Notes under the pieces: model-generated
The model's database searches: none
What the model was told of the DNA's origin: nothing
The model's input: only the letters and a program-made list of their open reading frames with translations
Translations under genes and position numbers: made by a program
In this document: positions 44,451 through 53,269 of the stretch, piece by piece
Position numbering within the stretch: the first letter of the stretch is position 1
Layout of the letters: each line of letters starts with the position of its first letter
From: Romboutsia timonensis
GTDB taxonomy: Bacteria; Bacillota; Clostridia; Peptostreptococcales; Peptostreptococcaceae
DNA: 64,000 nt
Assembly (NCBI RefSeq): GCF_900106845.1
Contig: NZ_LT629850.1
Location: 472,686-536,685, forward strand
Direction of reading: 5' to 3'

Positions 44451-45299
44451 TTGAAAATAAAATTAATATGCGATAGTCTATGTGATATTCCAAAAGAAAT
44501 TCAAGATAAAGAATATTTAGATGTGGTACCACTTACTATAATCTTTAATGATAAAGAATACAAAGATGGAGTAGATATAAGTAAGGAAGAATACTATGAA
44601 ATACTAAAAAATAGTAAGGAGATACCAAAAACGTCTCAGGCTACATATATCCAGTTCAGTGAGATATTTAATAAATATATAGATGAAGGTTACAAAATAA
44701 TATGTATAAATGGTTCATCTAAATCGTCGGGTACATATCAAAGTGCAATGCTTGCAAGAACTGATATGGGTGATAAGGCAAATGATATTCACATGTTTGA
44801 TACGATGAGTCTATCATTAGGAAGTGGTCAATTCGTTATAAAGGCATGTGAGTTAATAGAAGATGGGTTAAGCCCAGATGAAATAGTAAAAGAATTAGAT
44901 TCTATTAGAGAAAGTGTAATGTTATTTTTTGCACCTAAAACTTTGGATTATTTAAAAAAGAGTGGTAGAGTATCTGTAGCTACAGCTATAATAGGAAATA
45001 TTCTTAACTTAGTACCGGTATTTTCATTTCCTGATGGAGAAGCACATTTAGAAGAAAAGGTTAGAGGAAGTAAGAACCTAGCAAGTAAGCTTGTCGATAT
45101 GATACTAGAGAAAAATAATGGGGATTTAAAAGATAAAATTGTTACTATAGGATATGGGGATAATTTTAAAGATTTTGAAAAGCTTGAGAAAGAATTACAA
45201 AAAAGAATAAAAGCTAAAAAAGTACTAATAACTAGAGGTGGAGCTTGTATATGTTCTCATACAGGTCCAGATATACTTGCTATAAGTTGCTCTAATTAG
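44451..45299 (+). CDS. DegV family fatty-acid-binding protein
   Basis: The 282-residue DegV-fold protein binds a fatty acid and in related species serves the FakB role of presenting it to the FakA kinase; no fakA is seen here. Motifs: ICDSLCDIP, VPLTIIFNDKEYKDGVD, KTSQAT, INGSSKSSGTYQSA and YLKKSGRVS. The TTG at 44451 lies about 5 bases after AGAGGTGAT; GTG and ATG just upstream fall within that site. Confidence 0.92.
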   Translation: MKIKLICDSLCDIPKEIQDKEYLDVVPLTIIFNDKEYKDGVDISKEEYYEILKNSKEIPKTSQATYIQFSEIFNKYIDEGYKIICINGSSKSSGTYQSAMLARTDMGDKANDIHMFDTMSLSLGSGQFVIKACELIEDGLSPDEIVKELDSIRESVMLFFAPKTLDYLKKSGRVSVATAIIGNILNLVPVFSFPDGEAHLEEKVRGSKNLASKLVDMILEKNNGDLKDKIVTIGYGDNFKDFEKLEKELQKRIKAKKVLITRGGACICSHTGPDILAISCSN

Positions 45300-45455
45300 A
45301 ATATGACTAATTTTAAAACAAAGTGTAAATAATAGATATAATGATTAAGATAAGTAACTAAGCTACTTTTGTATTGTTAAAATATAGTATTTTTGATAAG
45401 ATAATACATAGGATAGTAAACGCGTTTTTTAGCAAAAGAGGAGGTACAAGCTTTA

Positions 45456-47570
45456 ATGTTTGAACATAAAATATTTACAATGGATTTAGCAGGAAGAGAG
45501 CTTTCGGTTGAAATAGGAAAGATAGCAGAACTTGCTAGCGGAAGCGCCATAATTAGATACGGGGAAACTATGGTTATGGTAAATGTTTCAAAATCAGCAA
45601 AACCAAGAGATGGAATAGACTTCTTCCCTCTAAGTGTTGATTATGAAGAAAGACTATATTCAGTAGGGAAAATACCTGGAGGATTTTTAAAGAGAGAAGG
45701 TAAGCCTTCAGAAAAAGCGATATTAACATCAAGACTTATAGATAGACCTATAAGACCATTATTCCCAAAAGGATTTAGAAATGATGTACAAGTTGTTGCT
45801 ACAGTTTTATCAGTAGACCAAGATTGTACACCAGATATAGTTGCTATGATAGGGTCATCTATAGCTTTATCTATATCTGATATACCTTTTAATGGTCCTA
45901 CAGGGTCGGTTTTAATAGGGTTAGTTGATGGAGCATTTGTTGTTAACCCAACAGCAGAACAAAGAGAAAAGAGTTCTCTTCACCTAGTAGTATCAGGAAC
46001 TAAAGATGCTATAATGATGGTTGAAGCTGGTGGAGAAGAAATACCGGATGCATTAATGCTTGAAGCTATACTATTTGCTCATGAAGAAATCAAAAAAGTT
46101 GTAGCATTTATAGAAGAAATAACTGCTGAAGTTGGAAAAGAAAAAATGGAAGTAGTTTTATTTAAACCTGATGAAGAGGTTGAAAAAGCGGTTCGTGAAT
46201 TTGCTACAGATAAAATGAAAGAAGCAGTAAAAACTATAGAAAAACTTGAAAGAATGGAAAAAATGGATGCTGTTAAAGCTGAAACATTTGAGAAATTCGA
46301 AGAGTTATTAGAAGATTATGGAGTAGATATAGAAGAAACACTTCAAGCTATAATAAAAGAAGAAGTAAGAAAGTTAATAGTACATGAAAATGTAAGACCA
46401 GATAATAGAGGTTTAGAAGAAATAAGACCTATATGGTGTGATAACGGATTTATACCTAGAGCTCATGGTTCAGGATTATTTACAAGAGGTCAAACTCAAG
46501 TAATGTCTATAGCAACACTTGGAGCATTAGGAGATGTTCAAATATTAGATGGATTAGATGAAGAAGAAAGTAAGAGATATATGCATCACTACAACTTCCC
46601 AGCATACAGTGTTGGTGAAGCTAGACCATCAAGAGGTCCAGGAAGAAGAGAAATAGGACATGGAGCACTTGCTGAAAGAGCACTAATACCTGTTCTTCCA
46701 TCAAAAGAAGAATTCCCATATGCAATAAGAGTAGTATCAGAGGTATTAAGTTCTAATGGTTCTACATCTCAAGGTAGTGTATGTGGTTCAACATTATCTT
46801 TACTTGATGCTGGTGTACCTTTAAAAGATATGGTAGCAGGTATTGCTATGGGTCTTATAAAGCATGATGATAAAGTAGCAGTACTTTCTGATATACAAGG
46901 TATGGAAGACCACTTAGGAGATATGGACTTTAAAGTAGCAGGAACTGAAAAAGGTATAACTGCTATACAAATGGATATAAAGATAGCTGGTATAGATAAA
47001 GAAATATTAGCTAAAGCATTAACTCAAGCTAAAGCTGGTAGAATACATATATTAAACGAAATGAGAAAAACAATATCAGCTCCAAAGCCAGAGTTATCTA
47101 AGTATGCTCCTAAAATAATAACAATGAACATAAATCCAGATAAGATAAGAGACGTTATAGGACCTGGTGGAAAAGTTATAACTAAGATAATAGAAGAAAC
47201 TGGAGTTAAGATAGATATAGAGCAAACTGGAGAAGTATTTATAGCAGGAATAGATGCTGATATGATAAAACTTGCACAAAAGAAAATACATGATATAGTA
47301 GCTGAAGCTGAAGTAGGACAAACTTACACAGGTAAAGTTACAAGAATAATGAACTTTGGTGCATTTGTTGAAATACTTCCAGGTAAAGAAGGATTACTTC
47401 ATATATCTCATATAGCTCACGAAAGAGTATCTAAAGTTGAAGATGTATTAAATATAGGTGATGAAGTAGAAGTTAAAGTTACTGAAATAGATGAAAAAGG
47501 AAGAGTAAATCTATCTAGAAAGGTATTATTACCTAAGCCTGAAAAAGTAGAGAAGAAAGAAGAAAAATAA
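45456..47570 (+). CDS. pnp: Polyribonucleotide nucleotidyltransferase (PNPase)
   Basis: PNPase is the phosphorolytic 3'-5' exonuclease of mRNA decay. The 704 residues show two RNase PH domains (GDG-like [34 protein letters not shown] in the second), a KH domain ([19 protein letters not shown]) and an S1 domain ([18 protein letters not shown]). GAGGAGG precedes ATG. Downstream of rpsO as in most bacteria, although a DegV gene intervenes. The 156-bp upstream gap has no clear feature. Confidence 0.98.
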   Translation: MFEHKIFTMDLAGRELSVEIGKIAELASGSAIIRYGETMVMVNVSKSAKPRDGIDFFPLSVDYEERLYSVGKIPGGFLKREGKPSEKAILTSRLIDRPIRPLFPKGFRNDVQVVATVLSVDQDCTPDIVAMIGSSIALSISDIPFNGPTGSVLIGLVDGAFVVNPTAEQREKSSLHLVVSGTKDAIMMVEAGGEEIPDALMLEAILFAHEEIKKVVAFIEEITAEVGKEKMEVVLFKPDEEVEKAVREFATDKMKEAVKTIEKLERMEKMDAVKAETFEKFEELLEDYGVDIEETLQAIIKEEVRKLIVHENVRPDNRGLEEIRPIWCDNGFIPRAHGSGLFTRGQTQVMSIATLGALGDVQILDGLDEEESKRYMHHYNFPAYSVGEARPSRGPGRREIGHGALAERALIPVLPSKEEFPYAIRVVSEVLSSNGSTSQGSVCGSTLSLLDAGVPLKDMVAGIAMGLIKHDDKVAVLSDIQGMEDHLGDMDFKVAGTEKGITAIQMDIKIAGIDKEILAKALTQAKAGRIHILNEMRKTISAPKPELSKYAPKIITMNINPDKIRDVIGPGGKVITKIIEETGVKIDIEQTGEVFIAGIDADMIKLAQKKIHDIVAEAEVGQTYTGKVTRIMNFGAFVEILPGKEGLLHISHIAHERVSKVEDVLNIGDEVEVKVTEIDEKGRVNLSRKVLLPKPEKVEKKEEK

Positions 47571-47580
47571 TAGATTTTAA

Positions 47581-47605
47581 AGAAGCCTAATCAGGCTTCT
47601 TTTTG
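47581..47605 (+). terminator. Intrinsic terminator after pnp
   Basis: AGAAGCCT (47581-47588), loop, AGGCTTCT (47593-47600), then T-run. Confidence 0.85.
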
Positions 47606-47682
47606 TTTAAGAAAAAATATTACTAATATATGTATAGGCTCCTATGGAACGTGAAATTATAGGTAATATAGGAGGATTATAT

Positions 47683-49515
47683 ATGTGTGGATATGTTTCA
47701 ATATATTATAAGAATAATAATAGAAAATTTGATATAAAAAAATTAGCTGAAAAAATTAATCATAGAGGTCCTAATAATACAGGTATACATAAAGAAGACA
47801 ATATTGAATTTGCATTTAAGAGATTAAGTATAATGGATTTAGAAAATGGGAGCCAACCATTAAAGAAAGATGATAAAACCATAGTTTTCAATGGTGAAAT
47901 ATATAATCATGAGCAACTTAGAAATGATCTAATAAAAAATGGATATAAATTTAATACAAAATGTGATACAGAAGTTTTACTATCATCATACACAGAATAT
48001 AAAGAAGAATGTTTAAATAAGTTAAGAGGTATGTTTTCTTTTATAGTATATGATAAAAGTGAGAGTAAATTATTTGGAGCAAGGGATCATTTTGGTATAA
48101 AGCCATTTTATTACATAGATGAAAAAGATTTTATAGTATTTTCTTCAGAATATAAGGCAATTATTGAACTTTTAAATGAGGTAAATTTAAATAAATCAAG
48201 CCTGCAAAAATATATGTATTTTCAATATATACCTCTTGAAGAGACTATGATAAGTAATATAAAAGTAGTTCCACCAGGCTACTTTTTTACAGTGGAAAAT
48301 GGAAAACTAGATATGAAAAAATATTATAATATACATTTAAAAAGAAGTAGAAAAATAACATCTAAAGATATAAAAGATGTAGTTACAAGTTCTGTAAAAC
48401 ACCATATGGTAGCAAATGTAGAAGTAGGAACATTTTTATCAGGTGGAATAGACTCTACAATAGTAGCTTCTCTTGCATCTAAAATAAATCCAAATATAAA
48501 GTCATTTTCAGTTGGATTTGGAGTTAATGGGTATGATGAATTAGAAGTAGCAAAAAAAACAGCAGATAAATTAGGTATTGAAAATATATCTATAAATGTT
48601 AGCCAAGATGAATATATAAAAGCTTTACCTAAGGTAATATATCATTTAGATGATCCTGTTGCAGACCCATCACAGGTTGGTATTTATTTCTTATCTAAAG
48701 AAGCAAAAAAACATGTAACTGTAGTTTTATCAGGTGAAGGTGCAGATGAACTATTTGGTGGATACAATATATATAAAGAATATAAAAGTATAAAACCAAT
48801 TTTTAATATGCCAAATAGTATGAAGTCTATTTTAAATACAGCTTCTACTCTCATGCCTAATATAAAAGGAAAAAATTATTTATATAGGGCCACAACTCCA
48901 TTAGAAAAAAGATATATTGGAAATGCTAAGATTTTTGATGATAATGAAATAAAAAAAGTTCTAAAATTCTATAATAAAGTAGATAATCATGAAAATTTAT
49001 TAGCTAATATATATAGTGATGCAAAAAATAATAATTATGACTATGTTACAACAATGCAACATATTGATATCAACACATGGTTAGAAGGAGATATATTACA
49101 AAAGGCAGATAAAATGTCTATGGCTCAATCCATAGAACTTAGAGTTCCATTTTTGGATAAAGAAGTATTAGAAGTAGCTAAAAATTTAAATTTAAATCAA
49201 AAAGTTAATTTTAAAAATACTAAGATACTTCTAAGAGAAGCTTTTAAAGATGAAATACCACAACATATGGTTAAAAAGAAAAAATTAGGATTTCCTACAC
49301 CTATAAGAGTTTGGCTAAAGGAAGATTTAGGAGATGTTGTTAGACAAAGTATAAATGAAGCTCAAGTTGATGATTTGATAAATAAAGATTATGTAATTAA
49401 ATTATTAGATAATCATATACAAGGATATGATGATAATTCAAGAAAAATATGGTCTATATATGTATTTTGTTTATGGCATCAAATATTCATAGAAAATAGA
49501 GATATAGTATATTAA
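47683..49515 (+). CDS. asnB: Asparagine synthase (glutamine-hydrolysing)
   Basis: AsnB makes asparagine from aspartate using ATP and ammonia from glutamine. The ATG at 47683 is chosen because it puts the catalytic Cys at residue 2 (MCGYVSIYY) after GGAGGA; a Met 13 codons upstream would block that. The 610 residues have the glutaminase domain (NHRGPNNTG, FNGEIYNH) and the synthetase domain (LSGGIDSTIVASLA pyrophosphate loop, SGEGADELFGGYN). It is transcribed alone between terminators. Confidence 0.94.
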   Translation: MCGYVSIYYKNNNRKFDIKKLAEKINHRGPNNTGIHKEDNIEFAFKRLSIMDLENGSQPLKKDDKTIVFNGEIYNHEQLRNDLIKNGYKFNTKCDTEVLLSSYTEYKEECLNKLRGMFSFIVYDKSESKLFGARDHFGIKPFYYIDEKDFIVFSSEYKAIIELLNEVNLNKSSLQKYMYFQYIPLEETMISNIKVVPPGYFFTVENGKLDMKKYYNIHLKRSRKITSKDIKDVVTSSVKHHMVANVEVGTFLSGGIDSTIVASLASKINPNIKSFSVGFGVNGYDELEVAKKTADKLGIENISINVSQDEYIKALPKVIYHLDDPVADPSQVGIYFLSKEAKKHVTVVLSGEGADELFGGYNIYKEYKSIKPIFNMPNSMKSILNTASTLMPNIKGKNYLYRATTPLEKRYIGNAKIFDDNEIKKVLKFYNKVDNHENLLANIYSDAKNNNYDYVTTMQHIDINTWLEGDILQKADKMSMAQSIELRVPFLDKEVLEVAKNLNLNQKVNFKNTKILLREAFKDEIPQHMVKKKKLGFPTPIRVWLKEDLGDVVRQSINEAQVDDLINKDYVIKLLDNHIQGYDDNSRKIWSIYVFCLWHQIFIENRDIVY

Positions 49516-49653
49516 TATATAGTATAACATGAAAAGAAAATTGATTTATGATAAAACCTTAAATAATAAAAAAATTTATTATAAGAACTATATAATGTAC
49601 ATTAGGTTAATCTAGGATGTAATTTAAGTATATTACATTAAGGAGATTTAAGT

Positions 49654-49743
49654 ATGTATATTATAATAAATATATTTGAAATTATTGTTGATTTAATATT
49701 ATCTTTATGTGCAGGCGATGATTTTATAAAGATGAGGAAATAG
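49654..49743 (+). CDS. Putative 29-residue hydrophobic small protein
   Basis: In the 351-bp gap after asnB a 29-codon frame begins at ATG 49654, 6 bases after a clean AAGGAGA site, and ends at TAG. The product is hydrophobic (MYIIINIFEIIVDLILSLCA) with a charged tail (GDDFIKMRK), like a single-span membrane peptide. A strong terminator at 49772-49799 follows and a TATAAT lies at 49591-49596, so it may be an independent transcription unit. I do not recognise it. Confidence 0.5.
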   Translation: MYIIINIFEIIVDLILSLCAGDDFIKMRK

Positions 49744-49771
49744 ATGGAAAATAGCAAATAAATTTATTTAA

Positions 49772-49799
49772 AAAGTAGTGAGTAATCACTACTTTTTTT
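49772..49799 (+). terminator. Intrinsic terminator after the small ORF
   Basis: AAAGTAGTGA (49772-49781), loop GTAA, TCACTACTTT (49786-49795), then T-run. Confidence 0.85.
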
Positions 49800-49866
49800 G
49801 CATATTTGTCCTAAATTGATAATAGTATTTATAAACAAGTAATAATACATATAGGAGGAAACCTTA

Positions 49867-50607
49867 ATGATAATGATGGTACTTAACAAAAGTAAATTAA
49901 AAAAAATCATTATGTGGGTATTAGTATTAGTTGCATTATTATCAAGTGCAATATTTTTTATGAAAAATAAAGGTACTAAGCCTACGTTTGAGCTATTTGA
50001 TCAAGCAAATCTTCCATATACTCAAGGTACAAAAAAAAATAGCGGATACGTTGCATTAACTTGCAACGTAGACCTAGGTTGGGAAACTGAGTATGTACAA
50101 GGAATATTAGATGTATTGAAAAAAGAAGATGTTAAAATTACATTCAATGTAACAGGAAGATGGGCAGAAAAGAACCAAGAAATGTTATTAAAAATTAAAA
50201 GTGAAGGGCATGAAATAGGAAACCATGGTCATAGACATTTAGATTATGCAAAGCTTTCATATGAAGAAAATTTAGAGCAGATAAAAACTTCTAAAAAAAT
50301 AATAGAGGACATAATAAATGAGGAAACTAAATTCTTTCAAGCGCCAGCAGGTTCGTTTGGAGAGGGGACTATGAAGGCTGCAAATGAACTTGGATATACA
50401 AGTATAAAATGGGATGTTGATACAATAGATTGGAATAATAGAAAAGAACCAGAGGTTATAATAGAAAGAGTAAAGAAAAAAGATATAAAAGATGGTAGTA
50501 TAGTGCTAATGCATCCAACATATGCAACTACTCAATGTTTAGATGATATTATACAGATAATAAGAGATAAAGGTTTAAAGCCTGGAATGCTTAGTAATAT
50601 ATTTTAA
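49867..50607 (+). CDS. ylxY: Polysaccharide deacetylase family protein (YlxY-like)
   Basis: The 246-residue protein has an N-terminal signal anchor (KLKKIIMWVLVLVALLSSAIFF) and an extracytoplasmic NodB/CE4 domain. Metal-site residues are partly present: HEIGNHGHRH matches the second motif and WDVDTIDW the later Asp/Trp motif. The first motif, normally TFDDG, reads TCNVDLGWE, so one Asp may be missing or shifted. It would act on cell-wall glycans if active. The ylxY-M16-ymxH order downstream of pnp matches B. subtilis. AGGAGG precedes ATG. Confidence 0.88.
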   Translation: MIMMVLNKSKLKKIIMWVLVLVALLSSAIFFMKNKGTKPTFELFDQANLPYTQGTKKNSGYVALTCNVDLGWETEYVQGILDVLKKEDVKITFNVTGRWAEKNQEMLLKIKSEGHEIGNHGHRHLDYAKLSYEENLEQIKTSKKIIEDIINEETKFFQAPAGSFGEGTMKAANELGYTSIKWDVDTIDWNNRKEPEVIIERVKKKDIKDGSIVLMHPTYATTQCLDDIIQIIRDKGLKPGMLSNIF

Positions 50608-50722
50608 ATAAAGTTGATTAAGTTAATATACTAAATTATAATTTAATACATGTAATAAAAAGATAATTTGATTTAATGAACTTAATATATATAATAAATG
50701 CAATGAACTTGGAGGAGAAGTT

Positions 50723-51964
50723 ATGTATAAAAAACATGTATTAGAAAATGGACTAACTATAATAGGTGAAGAAATACCATATGTAAAGTCTATATCTTTA
50801 GGGGCATGGATTAATGCAGGTTCTAGAATAGAAGATGAAGAAATAAGTGGAGTATCACATTTTATAGAGCATATGCTATTTAAAGGAACAAGAAATAGAA
50901 CATCTAAGCAAATAGCTAGTGAAATAGATAACTTAGGTGGTCAAATAAATGCTTTTACGAGTAAGGAGTGTACATGTTACTATGTAAAACTATTAGATTC
51001 TCATATAGATATAGGAATAGATGTACTTAGTGATATGATATTAAATTCTAAGTTTAATGAAGATGATTTAGATAAGGAAAGATCAGTAATAATTGAAGAG
51101 CTAAAAATGTATGAAGATTCACCAGAAGATTTAGCTTATGACTTATTAACTGAAAATATATATAAAAATGATCCATTAGGTATGAATATAATTGGAACTG
51201 AAGAATCACTAAACAGACTAAATAGAGAAAAGCTATTAGACTATTTCAATAAATATTATGTTCCTAATAATTCAGTAATAGCTATATCAGGTAACTTTAA
51301 CTTTGATGAAATAATAAATAAGATAGAAGAAAAGTTTAAAGTTTGGAAGAAAAGGGATGTTAATGTAGATATTAAAAAAGCAGAATTTAAAAGTTGTTTT
51401 TTAACTAAAAATAAAGATATAGAACAAGTTAACTTGGCTATGAGCTTAGAAGCAGTTCCTCTTGAAAATGATAAAGAAGTATACGCTTTGGCTGTTATAA
51501 ATACAGTATTTGGAGGAAGTATAAGTTCTAGATTATTCCAAAAAATAAGAGAAGAAAAGGGACTAGTATATTCTATATATTCTTCTCAAAGTTTATATAG
51601 AAAATGTGGAGAATTGGGTATATTTGCTAGTATGAGTAATGAACATTTAAAAGAAGTATATGAGTCAATTATAGAAGAAATAAAGATTATGAAAAAATAC
51701 TATTTAACAGACCAAGAGATAAAGGAAAGTAAAGAACAATTAAAAGGAAGTTATATACTAGGTCTTGAAAGTACAAGTAGTAGAATGATGTCTATAGGAA
51801 GATCATTACTTTTAAATAATAAAGTGGAATCGACAGATGATATACTAAAATCAATAGATAATGTAGATAGAGAAACTGTAAAAATAGTTATAGATAAAAT
51901 TTTCAACTTAGATAAATTAGGTGTATGTATAGTAGGAAGAGATGTAGAAGAAAATAAACTATAA
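50723..51964 (+). CDS. mlpA: M16 family zinc peptidase (MlpA/YmxG-like)
   Basis: This 413-residue protein of the pitrilysin/mitochondrial processing peptidase family has the inverted zinc motif HFIEH at residues 46-50 and downstream EELKMYEDSPEDLAYD with the third ligand. The C-terminal non-catalytic half has FGGSISSRLFQKIREEKGLVYS. It has no signal peptide. Substrates are unknown. TTGGAGGAG precedes ATG. It precedes ymxH by 20 bp. Confidence 0.94.
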   Translation: MYKKHVLENGLTIIGEEIPYVKSISLGAWINAGSRIEDEEISGVSHFIEHMLFKGTRNRTSKQIASEIDNLGGQINAFTSKECTCYYVKLLDSHIDIGIDVLSDMILNSKFNEDDLDKERSVIIEELKMYEDSPEDLAYDLLTENIYKNDPLGMNIIGTEESLNRLNREKLLDYFNKYYVPNNSVIAISGNFNFDEIINKIEEKFKVWKKRDVNVDIKKAEFKSCFLTKNKDIEQVNLAMSLEAVPLENDKEVYALAVINTVFGGSISSRLFQKIREEKGLVYSIYSSQSLYRKCGELGIFASMSNEHLKEVYESIIEEIKIMKKYYLTDQEIKESKEQLKGSYILGLESTSSRMMSIGRSLLLNNKVESTDDILKSIDNVDRETVKIVIDKIFNLDKLGVCIVGRDVEENKL

Positions 51965-51984
51965 AATAAGTTGGGGGGATAAAC

Positions 51985-52230
51985 ATGAATTTATCTGAAA
52001 TAGCAGGAAAGGAAATTGTTAACTTAGTAACGGGTGAAAGATTAGGGGTAGTTGGAGAATGTGACCTTATATTAGATGAAGTAAGTGGTGAGATATTAGC
52101 GCTTTTAATACCTAGAGAAAGAGGATTTTTTGGAATTAAAAAAGATAAGTCAGTTCTTGAGGTACCATGGAGAAGTATTAGAAAAATAGGAAATGATATG
52201 ATAATAATAGAATATGATGGTGTTTATTAA
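51985..52230 (+). CDS. ymxH: YlmC/YmxH family PRC-barrel protein
   Basis: This 81-residue single PRC-barrel domain protein has MNLSEIAGKEIVNLVTGERL, GECDLILDEVSGEI and VPWRSIRKIGNDMIII. Family members occur beside sporulation or RNA-processing genes; function is undefined. The GGGGGG site precedes ATG. It ends the ylxY-mlpA-ymxH cluster. Confidence 0.92.
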   Translation: MNLSEIAGKEIVNLVTGERLGVVGECDLILDEVSGEILALLIPRERGFFGIKKDKSVLEVPWRSIRKIGNDMIIIEYDGVY

Positions 52231-52254
52231 AGTATATTAAGTAGATTTATATTA

Positions 52255-52310
52255 AAATTCATTTGGATAGGTTTAACTTATAAGAACCTTCTAAGTGAAT
52301 TTTTTTTTAT
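52255..52310 (+). terminator. Intrinsic terminator after ymxH
   Basis: An imperfect stem between 52255-52274 and 52285-52303 (AAATTCATTTGG... with ...CTAAGTGAATTT) is followed by a run of T. Confidence 0.75.
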
Positions 52311-52359
52311 TACTTGGTAAAACTATATTTATAAAGTATATATTGAGAGGAGTTTATTT

Positions 52360-53133
52360 ATGAGATACTATGAAGATAATATAAATTCTAATAGTTACAT
52401 AGAGTTTTCAAAAAATAAAAGCAAGGCTAACTTAAAAAGTGAAGAAGTAGATAATGAAAATAAAGATAGTCAAAGTGAAGATATAGATAATATAAAACAA
52501 ATGGGTGTACCTAATATGCCTCAACAAGCTAAAAAAGAGATACAATGTATAACTATAATAGGGGAGATAGAGGGACATTATGTAGGTAATCCTCAAAAGA
52601 AATCGACTAAATATGAGCATATAATACCTATGCTATATTCAATAGAAGAAAATGAAGATATAAAAGGGGTTCTTATAATACTTAATACTGTAGGTGGAGA
52701 TGTTGAAGCAGGTCTTGCTATGGCAGAGCTTATAAATAGTATATCAAAAAAAGTTGTAACTTTAGTTTTAGGTGGAAGTCATAGCATTGGTGTACCACTT
52801 GCTACTGCAGGAGATTATTCATTTATAGCTCCAACTGCAACTATGGTAGTTCATCCTATAAGAACCAATGGTCTTGTTATAGGTGTTAACGAAACTTTTG
52901 AGTACTTTAAGAAGATGCAAGAAAGAATAACTCAATTTATTATAAGAACATCTAATATAGAAAGAGAAGAACTTGAAAAAATAATGCACTCAAAAGAAGA
53001 TCTAGTAAGTGATGTAGGTAGTGTATTAATAGGAAAAGAAGCTGTAGAATGTGGTCTTATAGATGAAGTTGGTGGATTAAAAGATGCTATGAATAAGTTA
53101 AAAGAACTTATAAAAGAAAGCAATAATAAATAA
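52360..53133 (+). CDS. tepA: ClpP-like serine protease, TepA/YmfB family
   Basis: The 257-residue ClpP/crotonase-fold protease has an acidic, low-complexity N-terminal region of about 60 residues. The core shows IIGEIEGHYVG, ILNTVGGDVEAGLAMAELI, the nucleophile region LGGSHSIGVPLATAGD and VVHPIRTNG with the histidine. TepA of B. subtilis was linked to protein export; orthology is supported by position next to ftsK. GAGAGGAG precedes ATG. Confidence 0.9.
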   Translation: MRYYEDNINSNSYIEFSKNKSKANLKSEEVDNENKDSQSEDIDNIKQMGVPNMPQQAKKEIQCITIIGEIEGHYVGNPQKKSTKYEHIIPMLYSIEENEDIKGVLIILNTVGGDVEAGLAMAELINSISKKVVTLVLGGSHSIGVPLATAGDYSFIAPTATMVVHPIRTNGLVIGVNETFEYFKKMQERITQFIIRTSNIEREELEKIMHSKEDLVSDVGSVLIGKEAVECGLIDEVGGLKDAMNKLKELIKESNNK

Positions 53134-53180
53134 GATTTGTTTAATATACAGAATATATGATATAATTAAAAAATATAGTT

Positions 53181-53212
53181 AAAGTGTTAGTGTTTATGCA
53201 TTAACACTTTTT
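53181..53212 (+). terminator. Intrinsic terminator after tepA
   Basis: AAAGTGTTA (53181-53189) pairs with TAACACTTT (53202-53210), then T. Confidence 0.75.
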
Positions 53213-53269
53213 GCTATGATTAGGATATAAGATATTTATTAAATTAGAATGATAAAAGAGGTGAGATGG

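Noticed and set aside
47644..47682. A 13-residue N-terminal extension of AsnB
   Set aside because: It would bury the catalytic Cys that must be residue 2 after Met removal.
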